The notes: a model not told the origin generated them from the letters alone. A stretch of DNA of 64,000 nt from an uncultured Clostridium sp. (GCA_937885015.1 CALAAS010000040.1:1-64000); one strand, 5' to 3'; positions 8,294 through 16,992 are shown, counted from the stretch's first letter. A program made the numbers and translations.

Positions 8294-9091
8294 TTACACG
8301 GTTACAATCTGTGATACGTCATCGCGTTTTGCCACTGTAATGGGAAAGTCCCCTGCCCTGTAGGGAGTGTCGCCCCGGCTGATCTCCTGGCGTACCGTCT
8401 CATAGGCCAGTTCCTCGTAATTATTTTCTTTACTCAGATGCCCCAGAAAAATATGCTTCATGCCGTCATGGAGAATGCAGCTTAAAAGACGCCCTGCATT
8501 CTCATTGGAAAGATGGCCGTAATCACTTAAAATTCTCCGTTTCAGATAATAGGGATAAGGGCCAGCCTCCAACATCCTCACATCATGGTTCGCCTCCAGA
8601 AGGATCGCATCCAGTCCCTGAAGATGGTCGATGATATACTGGGAATAATGTCCCATATCCGTGGCGACTGCAATAGATTTTGTTTCGTTCTGAATCCGAT
8701 ACGCCACCGGATTGGCCGCATCGTGATCGATCCGGAATGGCTTAATTTCCAGATCTCCGATGCAAAAATCCACATCATGGCAGATTGGGCAAAACAGGTC
8801 CCTCGGAAACTCCCCCAGACTCTTTGACGCTCCAATCTCCTCCAGAGTTTCCCGGGTACTGTAAATGGGAACCCCATATTTCCGGGACAGAACCCCCAGT
8901 CCCTTGATATGGTCTGAATGTTCGTGGGTAATCAGAACCCCTGACAATTCACTCCCCTTTACCCCCAGTTCACTGAGTCCCTTTTCAATTCTCCGGTTGC
9001 TGATTCCCGCATCCACCAGAATGTGCGTCTTATCGCTTCCTATATAAATACAATTGCCACTGCTGCCGCTGGCAATACTAACCATCCGCAT
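8294..9091 (-). CDS. MBL-fold metallohydrolase, WalJ/YycJ-like
   Basis: A 265-residue metallo-beta-lactamase fold hydrolase. The metal-binding motif HEHSDHIKG lies near residue 55; VDAGIS and TDMGHYSQ are further ligand regions, with HLSKEN near the C-terminus. Closest in type to WalJ/YycJ of Firmicutes, implicated as a nuclease in DNA repair or cell-wall and replication coordination. Here it is not beside walRK but within a run behind polA and coaE, which fits a DNA-related role. It begins MRMVSIASGSSGN; a second ATG two codons on could also serve. Confidence 0.85.
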   Translation of the reverse strand: MRMVSIASGSSGNCIYIGSDKTHILVDAGISNRRIEKGLSELGVKGSELSGVLITHEHSDHIKGLGVLSRKYGVPIYSTRETLEEIGASKSLGEFPRDLFCPICHDVDFCIGDLEIKPFRIDHDAANPVAYRIQNETKSIAVATDMGHYSQYIIDHLQGLDAILLEANHDVRMLEAGPYPYYLKRRILSDYGHLSNENAGRLLSCILHDGMKHIFLGHLSKENNYEELAYETVRQEISRGDTPYRAGDFPITVAKRDDVSQIVTV

Positions 9092-9122
9092 GTCGTTTTC
9101 CTGTCCTCTTTTTGTTTTCTCT

Positions 9123-9698
9123 TTACTGCGTTAAAAACCGGCTCAGCTGGCTACGAATCTCCTCCACTGGCCCATTGTTATCCAACACCCGGTCTGCAAG
9201 CTTCCTGTATTCCTCCTCCGAGGCCTGATTGGCCATGATATCCCGGCACTTTTTCTCTGTATAGCCCCGGCTGGCCATCAGGCGGCGAATCCGGTTCTCC
9301 CGGGAGGTGTACACATACCAGATTTCGTCAAACATGGCATTATGCTCCTCATCAAAAAGAGCCGCTTCCACCACCACCAGCTCTCGGCTTTCCTCCCGAA
9401 TAGCATCCTGAATTTCCTGCCATACCATGGGATGGATAATCCCGTTCATTGTCTTTACCGCTTCCGGATCCCGGAAAATCAGATCTGCCAGTTTTTTTCG
9501 GTCAATCTGTCCATCCGCCCCCAGAAATGAATCTCCCAGGGCCTTTACCACCTGCCGGTAGCCTTCCGTTTCCGGTTCCATCAACTGGTGGGCAATCTGA
9601 TCTGCCACCAGAATTCTGGCTCCGAATTCCTGTTCCAGAATCTTTAATACTTCGCTTTTTCCAGATCCCACGCCGCCGGTAATACTGATTACCTTCAT
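9123..9698 (-). CDS. coaE: dephospho-CoA kinase
   Basis: Dephospho-CoA kinase (191 residues) performs the last step of coenzyme A synthesis, phosphorylating the 3'-hydroxyl of dephospho-CoA. The P-loop is SITGGVGSGKSEV directly at the N-terminus and DQIAHQLMEP is the usual substrate-binding region. A longer open frame starts 21 codons upstream, but the family begins at the P-loop strand and GGAGAGG precedes the ATG at 9698, so the shorter start is taken. It sits 120 bp behind polA, a pairing frequent in Firmicutes, and 31 bp before the walJ-like gene. Confidence 0.94.
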   Translation of the reverse strand: MKVISITGGVGSGKSEVLKILEQEFGARILVADQIAHQLMEPETEGYRQVVKALGDSFLGADGQIDRKKLADLIFRDPEAVKTMNGIIHPMVWQEIQDAIREESRELVVVEAALFDEEHNAMFDEIWYVYTSRENRIRRLMASRGYTEKKCRDIMANQASEEEYRKLADRVLDNNGPVEEIRSQLSRFLTQ

Positions 9699-9818
9699 TC
9701 TGCCATCCTCTCCTTTGTCTTCCGGATCTCTGCTTCCTTCAGCGCCTCTCCTGGCTGCCATTCATCCTATTCCCACACCTGTCCCGTCTTTCCCGGAATC
9801 TTCTCATTTTCCCACACT

Positions 9819-12491
9819 TTATTTCGTCTCAAACCAGGAATTTCCTGTCTTCATATCAATCTCCAGCTCCACCTGTAAAGTGGTAGCATGTTTCATTTCC
9901 TCAGCCAGAATTTCTTTGACCCGCTCCGTCTCTTCCTTCCAGGTCTCCACAAGAAGCTCGTCATGCACCTGCAGCACGATCCGGGAGCGAAGTCCCTCCC
10001 GCCGCAGCCGCTGATCCACCCGGAACATGGCAATCTTGATGATATCTGCCGCTGTTCCCTGGATCGGAGAATTCATCGCCACCCGCTCTCCAAAGGAGCG
10101 CTGCATGAAATTGGCTGATTTCAGTTCCGGAACTGGACGGCGGCGGCCAAACATGGTTTCCACATATCCCTGCTCACGCCCCAGTTCCACCTGGCTGTCC
10201 AAAAACCGTTTCACATCCGGATACGTCTCAAAATACCGGTTAATATAGGTCAGCGCCTCTTTCCTGGAAATGCTCAGATCCTCGCTCAATCCAAATGCGC
10301 TGATCCCGTAAACGATGCCAAAATTAACCGCCTTGGCATTCCGCCGCAGGAGCGGCGTAACCTCCGAAAGCGGCACATGGAACACCTCCGACGCCGTAAT
10401 AGCGTGAATATCCTCCGCCTTCCGGTAAGCCTCAATCAGGTTCTGATCTCCGGACATGTGGGCCAGAACCCGCAGTTCAATCTGCGAATAATCAGCATCC
10501 ACCAGAACACAACCCTCTCTGGGTACAAAAAGTTTTCGGATCTCCCGTCCCAGTTCCATTCGAACCGGAATATTCTGCAAATTCGGTTCCGTGCTGCTAA
10601 TACGCCCGGTGGCCGTAATAGTCTGATTGAAGGTTCCGTGAATCCTCCCATCTTCCCGAATGAACGCAGCCAGTCCATCCGCATAGGTTGATTTCAGCTT
10701 CGTCACCTGCCGGTAATCAAGGATTTTCTGTACCACCGGATAATCCGGGGCCAGCTTTTCCAGCACATCCGCCGCTGTGGAATACCCGGTCTTCGTCTTC
10801 TTTCCACCGGGCAGTCCCATTTTTTCAAACAGCACCTCGCCCAGCTGTTTGGGTGAATTGATATTGAATGTCTCCCCTGTCTCCTTCCGGATTTCCTGTT
10901 CCAGCGCTTCGATCTGAAGCTGTAACTTTTCTCCGTAGGCTTTCAGCTCTTCCCGGCGAACTGCAATGCCCTCTTCTTCCATATGATAAAGGCTGTAAAT
11001 AACCGGCATCTCAATTTCGTAAAACAGGCTGCGCATCCCGGCTTCAGAAAGTTTCTTTTCCAGAACCGGACGCGCCTTCCAGGCCACATAGGCCATATAG
11101 CAAAGACAGGTCTTTGCCTTTTCCGGCATAGTAGAAATGCCCTCTTCCACCGATGCCTTTCCAAGCAAATCCATTCTGGATGGAACCGTCATATCCAGAT
11201 AATCTCTGGCAAGGTCATCATATTCATACGTATCCTTCAGCGGATTTAAGAGATATCCGGCCACACCGGCGTCAAAAATCGCCTCACCGCCGTTCTGGCT
11301 GCCCAGTCCGTCCACCACATCCCGATTCTTTCTGCCAAGCCATGGAAGCTGGCTTTTCAGATTCAGCACAGAAACAGAAGGAGATACTGTCATCAGCTCC
11401 TCCAACGCTCCTGCCAGATACTCACCGCTCAGAAATCCAGCTGCCGGGATGGCATAAATATCCTCCTCCCCAAAGCAGAGAGCCAGGGCCATTACCTTCC
11501 CCTTCTCCAGAATTAGCTGCGCTCCCACAGAAGGTACCTTTCCGGCAGCCTCAAAAACCACCTGCGCTTTTCCAAAATCAGAAATCAGCAAAAATGACGC
11601 CTCAATCCCGGCCGCAGAAAACGCCTCTTCCCCGAATTTCTGAAGAATGGATTTAAACTCCAGCTGTTTCATCAGCTGGTAAGCCTCTGGCGTATAGATG
11701 TTTTCCAGCCGCGCCTCTTCCATGGAAAAAGGAATTTCACAGTCCGTGCAGATGGTTGCCAGCGTCTTGCTAAGTCTGGCCATATCGTAATGCTCCCGCA
11801 GCGCCCTCTGGGCCCTGGGAGGCTTAATCTCATCCAGATGCTCGTAGGCATTTTCAATGGAGCCGTAGGTAACAATCAGGCTGGTGGCCGTCTTCTCTCC
11901 AATGGAAGGAACACCCGGAATATTATCCGAAGCATCTCCCATCAGGGCTTTCACATCAATGAATTCTTCCGGTGTAACCTGATACTCCCGTTTCACATCC
12001 TCCGGATAATAATCCCGGATTTCCGTCGTGCCCCGGGATGTCCGCGGCATACGGATTTTCACCCGCTCATCCGCAAGCTGCAAAAGATCCCGGTCTCCCG
12101 ATACCACCGAAACCTCTGCACCCTCTGCTGCACAGCGTCTGGCAATGGTTCCCAGGATATCATCTGCCTCATATCCGGCCTTCGAAAGAATCGGAATTCC
12201 CATGGACGCCAGTACTTCCTTTATAAGCGGAACCTGCTCTCTCAGCTCCTCCGGCATGGGTTTTCGCGTCCCCTTATAGGCTTCGAACATCTCATGGCGA
12301 AATGTCGGTTCCTTTCTGTCAAACGCCACGGCCAGATACTCCGCCTTCTCATCCTCGATTACCCGAAACATAATATTCAAAAATCCATATACCGCGTTGG
12401 TATGGAGTCCTTTGGAATTGGTCAGCTCCGGGACGCCATAATAAGCCCGGTTCAAAATGCTGTGACCATCTATCAACACTAATTTCCCCAT
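9819..12491 (-). CDS. polA: DNA polymerase I
   Basis: DNA polymerase I (890 residues) replaces RNA primers and fills repair gaps. Three parts are visible: an N-terminal 5' nuclease (LIDGHSILNRAYYGVP onwards, residues 1-290), a middle exonuclease-like region, and the polymerase domain from about residue 500. Motif A is DADYSQIELRVLAHMSGD, motif B RRNAKAVNFGIVYG and motif C VHDELLVE. The middle region lacks a recognisable DxE metal site, so proofreading is probably absent, as in Bacillus-type enzymes. Two adjacent ATGs exist; the second (12491) has better spacing from GGGAGG. The 3' part faces coaE. Confidence 0.96.
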   Translation of the reverse strand: MGKLVLIDGHSILNRAYYGVPELTNSKGLHTNAVYGFLNIMFRVIEDEKAEYLAVAFDRKEPTFRHEMFEAYKGTRKPMPEELREQVPLIKEVLASMGIPILSKAGYEADDILGTIARRCAAEGAEVSVVSGDRDLLQLADERVKIRMPRTSRGTTEIRDYYPEDVKREYQVTPEEFIDVKALMGDASDNIPGVPSIGEKTATSLIVTYGSIENAYEHLDEIKPPRAQRALREHYDMARLSKTLATICTDCEIPFSMEEARLENIYTPEAYQLMKQLEFKSILQKFGEEAFSAAGIEASFLLISDFGKAQVVFEAAGKVPSVGAQLILEKGKVMALALCFGEEDIYAIPAAGFLSGEYLAGALEELMTVSPSVSVLNLKSQLPWLGRKNRDVVDGLGSQNGGEAIFDAGVAGYLLNPLKDTYEYDDLARDYLDMTVPSRMDLLGKASVEEGISTMPEKAKTCLCYMAYVAWKARPVLEKKLSEAGMRSLFYEIEMPVIYSLYHMEEEGIAVRREELKAYGEKLQLQIEALEQEIRKETGETFNINSPKQLGEVLFEKMGLPGGKKTKTGYSTAADVLEKLAPDYPVVQKILDYRQVTKLKSTYADGLAAFIREDGRIHGTFNQTITATGRISSTEPNLQNIPVRMELGREIRKLFVPREGCVLVDADYSQIELRVLAHMSGDQNLIEAYRKAEDIHAITASEVFHVPLSEVTPLLRRNAKAVNFGIVYGISAFGLSEDLSISRKEALTYINRYFETYPDVKRFLDSQVELGREQGYVETMFGRRRPVPELKSANFMQRSFGERVAMNSPIQGTAADIIKIAMFRVDQRLRREGLRSRIVLQVHDELLVETWKEETERVKEILAEEMKHATTLQVELEIDMKTGNSWFETK

Positions 12492-12503
12492 CATTCCTCC
12501 CTC

Positions 12504-12839
12504 TCAGAAAAACCAGATTCGGACCTGCAAAAAGATGGTAACCATCACTGCCATAATCCACAGGGTATTAACGCTGTACCGAAGCGTTCGAAACCCCCAC
12601 ATCCGGCGCACGCGCCCGTAGGACTCCTCAATCTTCCGTTCCAGAGCACCCATAATATCAAAGGTTCCACGCCCAGAATCCAGCTGCTTCAGGCCCACAT
12701 CCACCATAAAATAAATTTCCAGTTCTTCCTGACAATTCCGGCATTCTTCCAGATGGGCCAGAAATCCTTCCAACTCATCCCCTGTCAGTTCATCCCGAAT
12801 ATAGGGCGTCACAAGGCGCTCCGCTTCCTGACATGTCAC
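12504..12839 (-). CDS. small zinc-finger membrane protein (anti-sigma-like)
   Basis: An 111-residue protein with an N-terminal HLEECRNCQ motif (H-x3-C-x2-C) of the zf-HC2/ZAS type and a single C-terminal membrane segment (TLWIMAVMVTIFLQVRIWFF). This is the layout of ZAS anti-sigma factors, but no sigma factor gene is beside it, so it may anchor or regulate something else. The start at GTG 12839 is chosen because GGAGG is eight bases before it; the open frame begins at 12848 with the GTG too close to the ribosome site. polA follows by 12 bp, so it probably leads the polA run. Role unknown. Confidence 0.7.
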   Translation of the reverse strand: MTCQEAERLVTPYIRDELTGDELEGFLAHLEECRNCQEELEIYFMVDVGLKQLDSGRGTFDIMGALERKIEESYGRVRRMWGFRTLRYSVNTLWIMAVMVTIFLQVRIWFF

Positions 12840-12861
12840 GTCCACCACCTCCCATGTTTAG

Positions 12862-12899
12862 AAAAAAGGCCCGGAATTTCTTGATACAAATTCCGAGCC
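12862..12899 (-). terminator. terminator between tRNA-Leu and the polA run
   Basis: A 12-bp stem (GGCTCGGAATTT with AAATTCCGGGCC, one G.U pair) is followed by six Ts on the minus strand. It ends 23 bp before the start codon of the zinc-finger gene, leaving no room for a separate promoter between. Confidence 0.9.
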
Positions 12900-12916
12900 C
12901 TGCCCCTGCCAAGGAG

Positions 12917-12999
12917 TGCCGGCTGCGGGACTTGAACCCGCACGGTGTCGCCACCAATGGATTTTGAGTCCACCTCGTCTGCCATTCCGACAAGCCGGC
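12917..12999 (-). tRNA. tRNA-Leu (anticodon CAA)
   Basis: An 83-base class II tRNA. The acceptor arms GCCGGCT and AGCCGGC pair completely, followed by discriminator A; CCA is not encoded. The anticodon loop is CTCAAAA, giving CAA for UUG codons. The T-arm contains GGGTTCAAGTCCC and a long variable arm follows the anticodon stem, as required for leucine. Promoter at 13018-13046 and terminator at 12862-12899 fit an individual transcription unit. Confidence 0.95.
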
Positions 13000-13017
13000 T
13001 GTCTATCAGCGATTACT

Positions 13018-13046
13018 ATCTTATCAAAATTGTAGAAAAATTGCAA
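13018..13046 (-). promoter_or_regulatory. promoter of tRNA-Leu
   Basis: Minus strand TTGCAA (13046-13041), 17-base spacer, TAAGAT (13023-13018), 19 bp before the mature tRNA 5' end. Confidence 0.7.
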
Positions 13047-13068
13047 CTATTTTTTTATCTCAATACAG

Positions 13069-13110
13069 AAAAAAGGCAGCCGGAAACATTCAATTCCGTT
13101 TCCGGCTGCC
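13069..13110 (-). terminator. terminator behind AICAR transformylase
   Basis: A perfect 13-bp stem (GGCAGCCGGAAAC with GTTTCCGGCTGCC) followed by six Ts on the minus strand, 43 bp behind the stop. Confidence 0.95.
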
Positions 13111-13152
13111 AAATTCTCAGCATCAGGCCCCGATTTTCTGTCCCACAATATC

Positions 13153-14331
13153 TTAATGATGGAACAGACGAATTCCTGTAAACGCCATAACCATGCCGTA
13201 TTTATTGCAGGTTTCAATTACATTGTCATCCCGGACAGAGCCGCCCGGCTGTGCAATATACTGAACACCGCTCTTATGAGCCCGCTCAATATTGTCTCCA
13301 AAGGGGAAGAATGCATCTGAACCCAGCGTCACACCCTGCATGCCGTCCAGCCATGCCCTTTTTTCCTCCCGGGTAAATACCGGAGGTTTCTCTTTGAAAA
13401 TCTTCTGCCAGGCGCCATCGGCCAAAACATCCATATATTCCTCACCAATATAAACATCAATGGCATTGTCACGATCCGCTCTCTTAATTCCGTCTACAAA
13501 GGAAAGATTCAGAACCTGCGGTGCCTGGCGAAGATACCAGTTGTCCGCCTTCTGTCCAGCCAGACGCGTGCAGTGTACCCGGGACTGCTGGCCGGCTCCG
13601 ATTCCGATGGCCTGTCCGTCCTTTACATAGCACACGGAATTGGACTGGGTATATTTCAGCGTAATCAGTGAGATCATCATATCAATCTTCGCTGCGTCCG
13701 GAAGCTCCTTATTTTCTGTTACCAGATTGGACAGAAGTTCCCGGTTAATGGGCAGTTCATTTCTGCCCTGCTCAAAGGTAATACCGAATACCTGTTTCTT
13801 CTCTGTCGGCTCCGGAACATAGGACGGGTCAATCTCAATCACATTATAGTTTCCGTTTTTCTTGGATCTCAAAATCTCCAGCGCTTCCTCTGTGTAGCCG
13901 GGAGCAATAACTCCATCCGACACCTCCCGTTTGATAATCCGGGCTGTATCTGCATCGCACACGTCCGACAGAGAAATAAAATCGCCGAAAGAAGACATCC
14001 GGTCTGCTCCGCGGGCTCTGGCATAGGCACAGGCCAGAGGAGAAAGCTCTCCCATATCGTCCACCCAGTAGATCTTCCGCATCGTTTCATCCATGGGAAG
14101 TCCCACCGCCGCTCCTGCCGGAGAAACGTGTTTGAAAGAAGTTGCTGCCGGAAGGCCAGTTGCCTCCTTCAGCTCCTTTACCAGCTGCCATCCATTGAAG
14201 GCATCCAGAAAATTGATATATCCTGGACGGCCGCAAAGCACCTTAATCGGAAGTTCTCTGCCGTTTTCCATAAAAATCCGGGACGGCTTCTGGTTCGGGT
14301 TACAGCCATATTTTAATTCCAGTTCTTTCAT
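13153..14331 (-). CDS. AICAR transformylase, stand-alone (PurH C-terminal type)
   Basis: A 392-residue phosphoribosylaminoimidazolecarboxamide formyltransferase. It transfers a formyl group from 10-formyl-THF to AICAR, giving FAICAR, the ninth step of purine synthesis. It begins LKYGCNPNQKPSRI and contains TSFKHVSPAGAAVG, the usual AICARFT segment with the catalytic Lys-His, and a C-terminal SDAFFPFGDNIERA. The N-terminal IMP cyclohydrolase domain of normal PurH is absent; that activity is supplied by the PurO-like gene 40 bp upstream on the same strand. AGGAGG lies before the ATG. The pair therefore replaces bifunctional PurH. Confidence 0.92.
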   Translation of the reverse strand: MKELELKYGCNPNQKPSRIFMENGRELPIKVLCGRPGYINFLDAFNGWQLVKELKEATGLPAATSFKHVSPAGAAVGLPMDETMRKIYWVDDMGELSPLACAYARARGADRMSSFGDFISLSDVCDADTARIIKREVSDGVIAPGYTEEALEILRSKKNGNYNVIEIDPSYVPEPTEKKQVFGITFEQGRNELPINRELLSNLVTENKELPDAAKIDMMISLITLKYTQSNSVCYVKDGQAIGIGAGQQSRVHCTRLAGQKADNWYLRQAPQVLNLSFVDGIKRADRDNAIDVYIGEEYMDVLADGAWQKIFKEKPPVFTREEKRAWLDGMQGVTLGSDAFFPFGDNIERAHKSGVQYIAQPGGSVRDDNVIETCNKYGMVMAFTGIRLFHH

Positions 14332-14371
14332 GATCCAATTATCCTCCTACTTCTTTGTGCGAATGTTTTTC

Positions 14372-15085
14372 TCAGTGATTTTTGTTGACAATCCGTGTCT
14401 GTGTCTCGCCGCTGGCGATATCGATGTAGCGGACAAAGAGGGACACCTTATTATCCTCATTCAGGTTTGTCCAGAGAAGTTCCGTAAATTCCTCTATCGT
14501 GTCCGGAATCTCTACCCGCTTTGGCTCTCCTTCAAAGCTGGGAAGCGGATCTCCATCATGCATGTAGGTGTGAATAAAATGGCCTTCTCCTGCCAACGGA
14601 TTCTCATAAGCAAAGGAATAGCGATGACAGGACTCCGGATTTCCATCGCTGGATTTTAAAATCGAAAGTGCGTAATTGTACTCACCGTCCTCAATGTGCA
14701 TAATACCAGAAATTCTGGGGGTGTAATTGGGGCCGTCCGGCTCAAACTCCCGACTGCGCAGAGACTGCTCGAAGGTCATCTGGCGATCCATCCCCTCGTA
14801 AATCGTATCCGTCTGGTCTCCATTGGTCACGATCGTCTTATTACCCAGCACCCGGACAGGGGCATAGATAATCAGACTGGGATCCTTTAATTTGGCCGGA
14901 TCAAAGGCCTGGGTGCGAATTCCGGCCCCATCCTCCACGAAAATGCGATTCCGGCTATTCTCACTTCTTCCCATAATAAAATATGCCGTTACCGCTTTGG
15001 AGCCATCCGCTGTACGGCCGATCACAATGCCGCGGCCCGGATAGGAATTATTCTTCAGTTCCTCTGCAATTGATACCATCTTCAT
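14372..15085 (-). CDS. IMP cyclohydrolase, PurO-like
   Basis: A 237-residue IMP cyclohydrolase of the type first known from archaea (PurO), which closes FAICAR to IMP, the last step of de novo purine synthesis. Seen: NNSYPGRGIVIGR near the N-terminus, AYFIMGRSENSRNR, and later the DGDPLPSFEGEP loop, all in accord with the family. The start at 15085 is supported by AGGAGG; an open frame 25 codons longer lacks this. It forms a two-gene operon with the AICAR transformylase downstream, in reaction order reversed. It has no sequence relation to the PurH cyclohydrolase domain. Confidence 0.9.
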   Translation of the reverse strand: MKMVSIAEELKNNSYPGRGIVIGRTADGSKAVTAYFIMGRSENSRNRIFVEDGAGIRTQAFDPAKLKDPSLIIYAPVRVLGNKTIVTNGDQTDTIYEGMDRQMTFEQSLRSREFEPDGPNYTPRISGIMHIEDGEYNYALSILKSSDGNPESCHRYSFAYENPLAGEGHFIHTYMHDGDPLPSFEGEPKRVEIPDTIEEFTELLWTNLNEDNKVSLFVRYIDIASGETQTRIVNKNH

Positions 15086-15117
15086 AGGTTTTAGCCTCCT
15101 GCCACTTATTTTTTCCT

Positions 15118-15155
15118 GCGCCCGGATTTTCGCAGTGAATGCGAAAACCGGTGTG
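15118..15155 (-). other. leader hairpin of the purine operon
   Basis: Minus strand arms TTTTCGCA and TGCGAAAA pair around TTCAC, extended by CCGG on both sides. No U-run follows. It lies in the 5' leader between promoter and the PurO-like start codon. The rest of the gap to the lipoprotein gene (15194-15427) holds an AT-rich stretch and the -10 like TATAAT at 15349-15354, nothing else clear. Confidence 0.5.
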
Positions 15156-15160
15156 CGCAA

Positions 15161-15213
15161 TGATATAATGCCTGTTTCACAGTCATTATATCATACTCTC
15201 TCACGTTTTCCAG
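15161..15213 (-). promoter_or_regulatory. promoter with overlapping inverted repeat upstream of the PurO-like gene
   Basis: A 33-bp inverted repeat (15161-15193; 10-bp arms TGATATAATG/CATTATATCA plus an inner CTGT/ACAG) contains TATAAT (15190-15185 on the minus strand). A weak -35 TGGAAA (15213-15208) is 17 bases upstream. The repeat covers the -10 and probable start site, as an operator would. No known repressor box is recognised. Confidence 0.5.
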
Positions 15214-15427
15214 TTAGTTTTCTTGATTTTTAATCAGAAGTATTACTTATATATATCATTTCTTATATTTCATATCCTTATAAATCTTTCACTCCTTCCT
15301 GCAATACGCATTTTTCATGTCCTTCTTCCATATTTGCTCAATATCATGTATAATGGAGAAAAAGAAAATTCCGGATTATTCCGGACTTTTCCAGTACACC
15401 AGCAAAACTGCTGCAAAGGAGGAATCC

Positions 15428-16228
15428 ATGAAAAAACAAAAGCTTCTTATTATAACGGCTCTGTGCGCCATGGCACTGGGCGGCTGCAAAAAAAGCGATC
15501 CCATTGATATAGCTACTTTACATACGACAGCGGCAGTGGAAAAAGAAACACTTCCGCCTACCACAGAGGCGGCCTTTACACCGGAAAGTTCATCCTCTTC
15601 CGGAACTGTCTCGTCCACCTCTGTCCAGGCATCGATCCAGACAGAAAAAACCGGCAGCGCCTCCATCCAGTATCCAGTTGTATCCAATATGAAGGATTCC
15701 AGCATGCAGGAGAAAGTCAATGCCCTTTTAAAGGCAAATGCTATGGCAGCCTCTGCTGCCTGGCCCGGGGAACTGACAGTGGAAGCTTCCGTGGAATCAG
15801 TAAATCTGCGTCGCATTACCGTTACTTACCGCGGAACTCAAAAAGCATCCGACGGAACAGAGCACCGGATTTTCTTTGCCAATACCGTGGATCTGGAAAC
15901 AGCAGACAATCTGGGCCTTGGTGATCTGACCGATATTTATACCATCTCCGGCTATATTGCCTCCGGCGATTATAAGCTGGCTGAATCGGTTTCCAATGAA
16001 AGTACAGTCCGCGGCGAATTAAACGGTTCCGGCCGTAATACGGATTACTACTATAAGCTCCTGCAGCATGCAGACTTTACCGGCGGTTACGGCGAAGACT
16101 CCGGAGAACCGGCAGACTGGCCCAAAGCCTTCAGCTACGAAAAATCCGGTGTTATCTATGTGAGCCTTCCGGTATCAAAAGAAGCAGGGGATTACGCCCT
16201 GATTCGCTACAGCCCGGATAATAAATAA
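15428..16228 (+). CDS. putative lipoprotein of unknown function
   Basis: A 266-residue secreted lipoprotein. The N-terminus MKKQKLLIITALCAMALGGC has a positive start, hydrophobic core and lipobox (ALGGC), so the mature protein would be lipid-anchored at Cys20. A Ser/Thr/Glu-rich linker (about residues 40-80) is followed by a 180-residue domain with alternating strands and the pattern seen in RsiV/DUF4163-like extracellular domains; that likeness is tentative. The start is given by AAGGAGG seven bases before the ATG. A TATAAT (15349-15354) precedes it without a good -35. No partner gene suggests its role. Confidence 0.75.
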   Translation: MKKQKLLIITALCAMALGGCKKSDPIDIATLHTTAAVEKETLPPTTEAAFTPESSSSSGTVSSTSVQASIQTEKTGSASIQYPVVSNMKDSSMQEKVNALLKANAMAASAAWPGELTVEASVESVNLRRITVTYRGTQKASDGTEHRIFFANTVDLETADNLGLGDLTDIYTISGYIASGDYKLAESVSNESTVRGELNGSGRNTDYYYKLLQHADFTGGYGEDSGEPADWPKAFSYEKSGVIYVSLPVSKEAGDYALIRYSPDNK

Positions 16229-16261
16229 TCCCAGGTAGTTGATTCAAAAACGGCATTTAAA

Positions 16262-16289
16262 ACCAGCGCTTCAAAAAAGGCGCTGGAGA
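16262..16289 (+). other. hairpin between the lipoprotein gene and upp
   Basis: Arms CCAGCGC and GCGCTGG pair around ten bases. A run TTTTAAAT lies behind it only on the minus strand, where no gene ends. It may be a weak terminator for the lipoprotein gene or part of the upp leader. Confidence 0.45.
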
Positions 16290-16327
16290 TCACTCTTGAA
16301 AAGTTTTGAAAAGGCAGGTTAAAACAT

Positions 16328-16957
16328 ATGGAACATGTAACAATTCTTGATCACCCACTGATCCAGCATAAAATTTCAATCCTTCGCAGCAAAACCACCG
16401 GAACCAATGAATTTCGCTCTCTCATCGAAGAAATTGCCATGCTCATGGGCTATGAGGCGCTGCGGGATCTTTCCCTGGAGGATCGCCAGGTGGAAACACC
16501 GCTGGAGACCTGCATGACACCCATGCTGGCAGGAAAAAAACTGGCGGTTGTACCTATTTTGCGAGCCGGACTTGGTATGGTAAACGGAATCCTTGCCCTG
16601 GTTCCCTCCGCAAAAGTCGGCCATATCGGCCTCTACCGCGACGAGGTAACCCACGAGCCTCATGAATATTACTGCAAACTTCCCCATCCCATCGAGCTGC
16701 GCACCATCGTTGTGACCGATCCCATGCTGGCCACCGGCGGCTCCGCTGTGGCTGCCATTGATTTCATCAAGCAGCACGGCGGAAAAAACATCAAATTTAT
16801 GGCCATCATCGCTGCTCCGGAGGGGTTAAAACGTCTTCACGAAGCCCATCCGGACATCCAGATCTATGTGGGGCATGTGGATCGCTGCCTCAACGAAGAC
16901 GCTTACATCTGCCCTGGACTGGGGGATGCAGGTGACCGTATTTTCGGCACCCGGTAG
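16328..16957 (+). CDS. upp: uracil phosphoribosyltransferase
   Basis: UPRTase (209 residues) makes UMP from uracil and PRPP in pyrimidine salvage. Signatures are QHKISILRSKTTGTNEFR at the N-terminus, VPILRAGLGMV, the PRPP-binding loop VTDPMLATGGSA near residues 128-140, and the C-terminal GLGDAGDRIFGT. Length is typical. The ribosome site is modest (AAAAGGCAGG, about 11 bases before the ATG). A bidirectional terminator separates it from the convergent fbp. Confidence 0.97.
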   Translation: MEHVTILDHPLIQHKISILRSKTTGTNEFRSLIEEIAMLMGYEALRDLSLEDRQVETPLETCMTPMLAGKKLAVVPILRAGLGMVNGILALVPSAKVGHIGLYRDEVTHEPHEYYCKLPHPIELRTIVVTDPMLATGGSAVAAIDFIKQHGGKNIKFMAIIAAPEGLKRLHEAHPDIQIYVGHVDRCLNEDAYICPGLGDAGDRIFGTR

Positions 16958-16992
16958 TAAATCTGACCACACGGATCGGAAACGCGAAAAAC

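Noticed and set aside
15086..15160. Purine riboswitch upstream of the PurO-like gene
   Set aside because: The conserved purine-aptamer core and three-way junction are not seen, only single hairpins.
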